DNA of 17,566 nt, taken from Desulfobacterales bacterium. Its GTDB lineage: Bacteria > Desulfobacterota > Desulfobacteria > Desulfobacterales > Desulfobacteraceae. Numbering within the stretch: the stretch's first letter is position 1; each line of letters begins with the position of its first letter. Below the pieces are notes generated by a model. It saw nothing but the letters and a program-made list of their open reading frames with translations, did not search any database and was not told where the DNA came from. The translations under genes were made by a program, and so were the position numbers. Shown here one piece after another: positions 16,048 to 17,566 of this stretch. The DNA lies in the NCBI GenBank assembly GCA_022361135.1, contig JAKSBM010000150.1, forward strand, positions 1 to 17,566, given 5' to 3'.

Positions 16048-17566
16048 ATGGCAGAGATGCGTTCATCTGAAAATCGGGAATTGGCCTTGGCCGAGGACTT
16101 TGTCCGCCATACCGGGGCCCATGTCTTCCTCACGGGGAAGGCGGGTACGGGCAAGACCACCTTTTTGCGGAATTTGGAGAAGACCGCGGCCAAGCGGATG
16201 ATCATCACCGCCCCCACCGGTGTGGCCGCCATCAATGCCGGTGGGGTGACCCTCCATTCCTTTTTTCAATTGCCCTTTGGCCCCTTTGTGCCCGGGGGGG
16301 AAAATTACCAGCGCATGGCCCGGCGCATGTTCCGCTTTTCCAAGGAAAAGAAAAAAATCATCAAAAGTCTGGATCTGTTGGTCATCGATGAGATTTCCAT
16401 GGTCCGGGCCGACCTTTTGGATGCCGTGGACGAGGTCCTGCGTCGCCATCGCCGGAACGACCAGCCCTTTGGCGGGGTCCAACTCCTCATGATCGGCGAC
16501 CTCCACCAGCTTTCCCCCGTGGCCAAGCCCCAGGAGTGGGAACTCTTGGCTCCCCATTACGATTCGGTTTATTTTTTTTCCAGCCTGGCCCTGGCCAAAA
16601 CCCAGTGGGTTCCCATTGAGCTGAAACAGATCTACCGCCAGTCCGATCCGGCCTTCATCGAGGTCCTCAACCAGGTGCGGGAGAGTCGCCTGGACGAAAA
16701 TGCCCTGGCCCTTCTAAACGGTCGGTGCAAGCCCGATTTCAAGCCCCGGGAAGGGGAGGGGTATATTACCCTGACCACCCACAACAGGAGTGCCGATCGG
16801 GTCAATGGGGAACGCTTGGATGGTTTGGATGCCCCGCCGGCCTATTTTGATGCCGGCATCACCGGGGATTTCCCCGACCAGGTCCAGCCCGCCCCCGCCC
16901 GCCTTTGCTTGAAAAAGGGGGCCCAGGTCATGTTCTTAAGGAATGATCCCTCCCCGGAAAAGCGGTATTACAATGGGAAAATCGGGGTGGTCAGCCATGT
17001 CTCCGATTCCGACACATCCCCCAATGGGGAGGTCTGGGTGGATTGCCCGGACCAGGATACCCCCATCAAGGTCCAGGCCATGGAATGGGAGAATATCCAA
17101 TACAAGGTGGACCCGGAAACCCGGGAGATCCGCCAGGACGTCCTGGGAAAGTTTAAACAATTTCCCCTGAAACCGGCCTGGGCCGTGACCATCCACAAAA
17201 GCCAAGGCCTGACCTTTGACCGGGCCGTCATTGATGCCGAAGCCGCCTTTGCCCACGGCCAGGTCTATGTGGCACTGAGGCGGTGCAAAACCCTGGAGGG
17301 CATGGTTCTGCTCAGCCCCATCCCGGCCCAGGGCATGGGAACGGATCCCGCGGTCATGGATTTTGACCGGGCAGCCCAGGCCCAGGATGTGGGGTCGGAA
17401 CGCCTCCTCCGGGCCCGCCATGAATTCCAACAGGGACTGATCCAGGAATGCTTTGACTTTGGTCTCCTCGGGGGCCGTCTTTCCTATCTGTTTCGGATTG
17501 TGGATCAGAACCGGGCGAATATCCAGGTTTCGGGCCTGGGGGGGGAGATGGGTGAATTGGAAAACC
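16048..17566 (+). CDS. PIF1-like superfamily 1 DNA helicase (partial, 3' end outside window)
   Basis: An ATP-driven DNA helicase of the PIF1/RecD-like SF1B group, expected to move 5' to 3' on single strands and to act in replication, recombination or repair. The frame starts at ATG 16048 with GAGGAGG upstream and stays open for 506 codons to the window edge. Motifs: Walker A GKAGTGKT at 30-37, the PIF1-type TAPTGVAAINAGGVTLHSFF at 54-73, Walker B VIDEISM at 112-118, IGDLHQLSP at 149-157, LKQIYRQSD with Arg197, and KSQGLTFDRAVID near 382-394. Motif VI reads VYVALRRC near 406-413, with Arg where Ser is common (ALSR); the final Arg, expected to touch ATP, is present. The missing C-terminus may carry an extra domain. 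Confidence 0.93.
   Translation, partial: MAEMRSSENRELALAEDFVRHTGAHVFLTGKAGTGKTTFLRNLEKTAAKRMIITAPTGVAAINAGGVTLHSFFQLPFGPFVPGGENYQRMARRMFRFSKEKKKIIKSLDLLVIDEISMVRADLLDAVDEVLRRHRRNDQPFGGVQLLMIGDLHQLSPVAKPQEWELLAPHYDSVYFFSSLALAKTQWVPIELKQIYRQSDPAFIEVLNQVRESRLDENALALLNGRCKPDFKPREGEGYITLTTHNRSADRVNGERLDGLDAPPAYFDAGITGDFPDQVQPAPARLCLKKGAQVMFLRNDPSPEKRYYNGKIGVVSHVSDSDTSPNGEVWVDCPDQDTPIKVQAMEWENIQYKVDPETREIRQDVLGKFKQFPLKPAWAVTIHKSQGLTFDRAVIDAEAAFAHGQVYVALRRCKTLEGMVLLSPIPAQGMGTDPAVMDFDRAAQAQDVGSERLLRARHEFQQGLIQECFDFGLLGGRLSYLFRIVDQNRANIQVSGLGGEMGELEN

Noticed and set aside
1..17566. CRISPR arrays, insertion sequences, tRNA or rRNA genes
   Set aside because: Reading both strands, I saw no regularly spaced repeats, transposase-like proteins with terminal repeats, or conserved structural RNA sequences. 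No computational search was run.

Overview
The window reads as one contiguous piece of bacterial chromosome with fairly high GC and uniform base and codon use. It has no insertion sequence, phage gene, CRISPR array, tRNA or rRNA that I could see. The gene set suggests a Gram-negative bacterium with an outer membrane: an RND/MMPL exporter with a LolA-like periplasmic protein and a DUF1302-type outer-membrane protein, an AcoR-like sigma-54 activator, and a cupin regulator next to an acyl-CoA synthetase. The protein style is reminiscent of sulfate-reducing Desulfobacterota, but that placement is an impression, not a demonstrated assignment.

Layout. Bases 1-2399 (minus strand) hold two regulators: a GcvA-like LysR protein and, downstream of it, an AcoR-type GAF/PAS/AAA+ sigma-54 activator that runs off the left edge. 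Divergent from them, at 2535-3737, is an ornithine aminotransferase (rocD) closed by a strong terminator. Bases 3854-4347 are a gene-poor gap. From 9246 down to 4348 on the minus strand runs a compact three-gene envelope export operon: RND transporter, LolA-like protein, DUF1302-like beta-barrel. Just upstream lies a tetR gene (9360-9968, minus). Near-identical palindromes (GTGACC-N3-GGTCAC) sit in front of the RND gene and in the tetR promoter, so the repressor probably controls both itself and the exporter. Next, also on the minus strand, come a XRE-cupin regulator and a fatty-acyl-CoA-synthetase-like enzyme, with a clear sigma-70 promoter and a strong terminator. The right third is on the plus strand: a MATE transporter, an unrecognised acidic 87-residue protein, an MFS transporter of the YcaD type, and a PIF1-like helicase that runs off the right edge.

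How the genes fit together. The clearest module is tetR plus the RND/LolA-like/DUF1302 operon, a candidate system moving a hydrophobic substrate through the periplasm to the outer membrane. The neighbouring acyl-CoA synthetase and cupin regulator hint at lipid or fatty-acid metabolism, but a shared substrate is only inferred. On the right, the MATE and MFS genes both have leaders of about 140-250 nt with terminator-like stems. The MATE leader also has a competing pairing and a small upstream ORF. These are candidate attenuators and are the least conventional features of the window.
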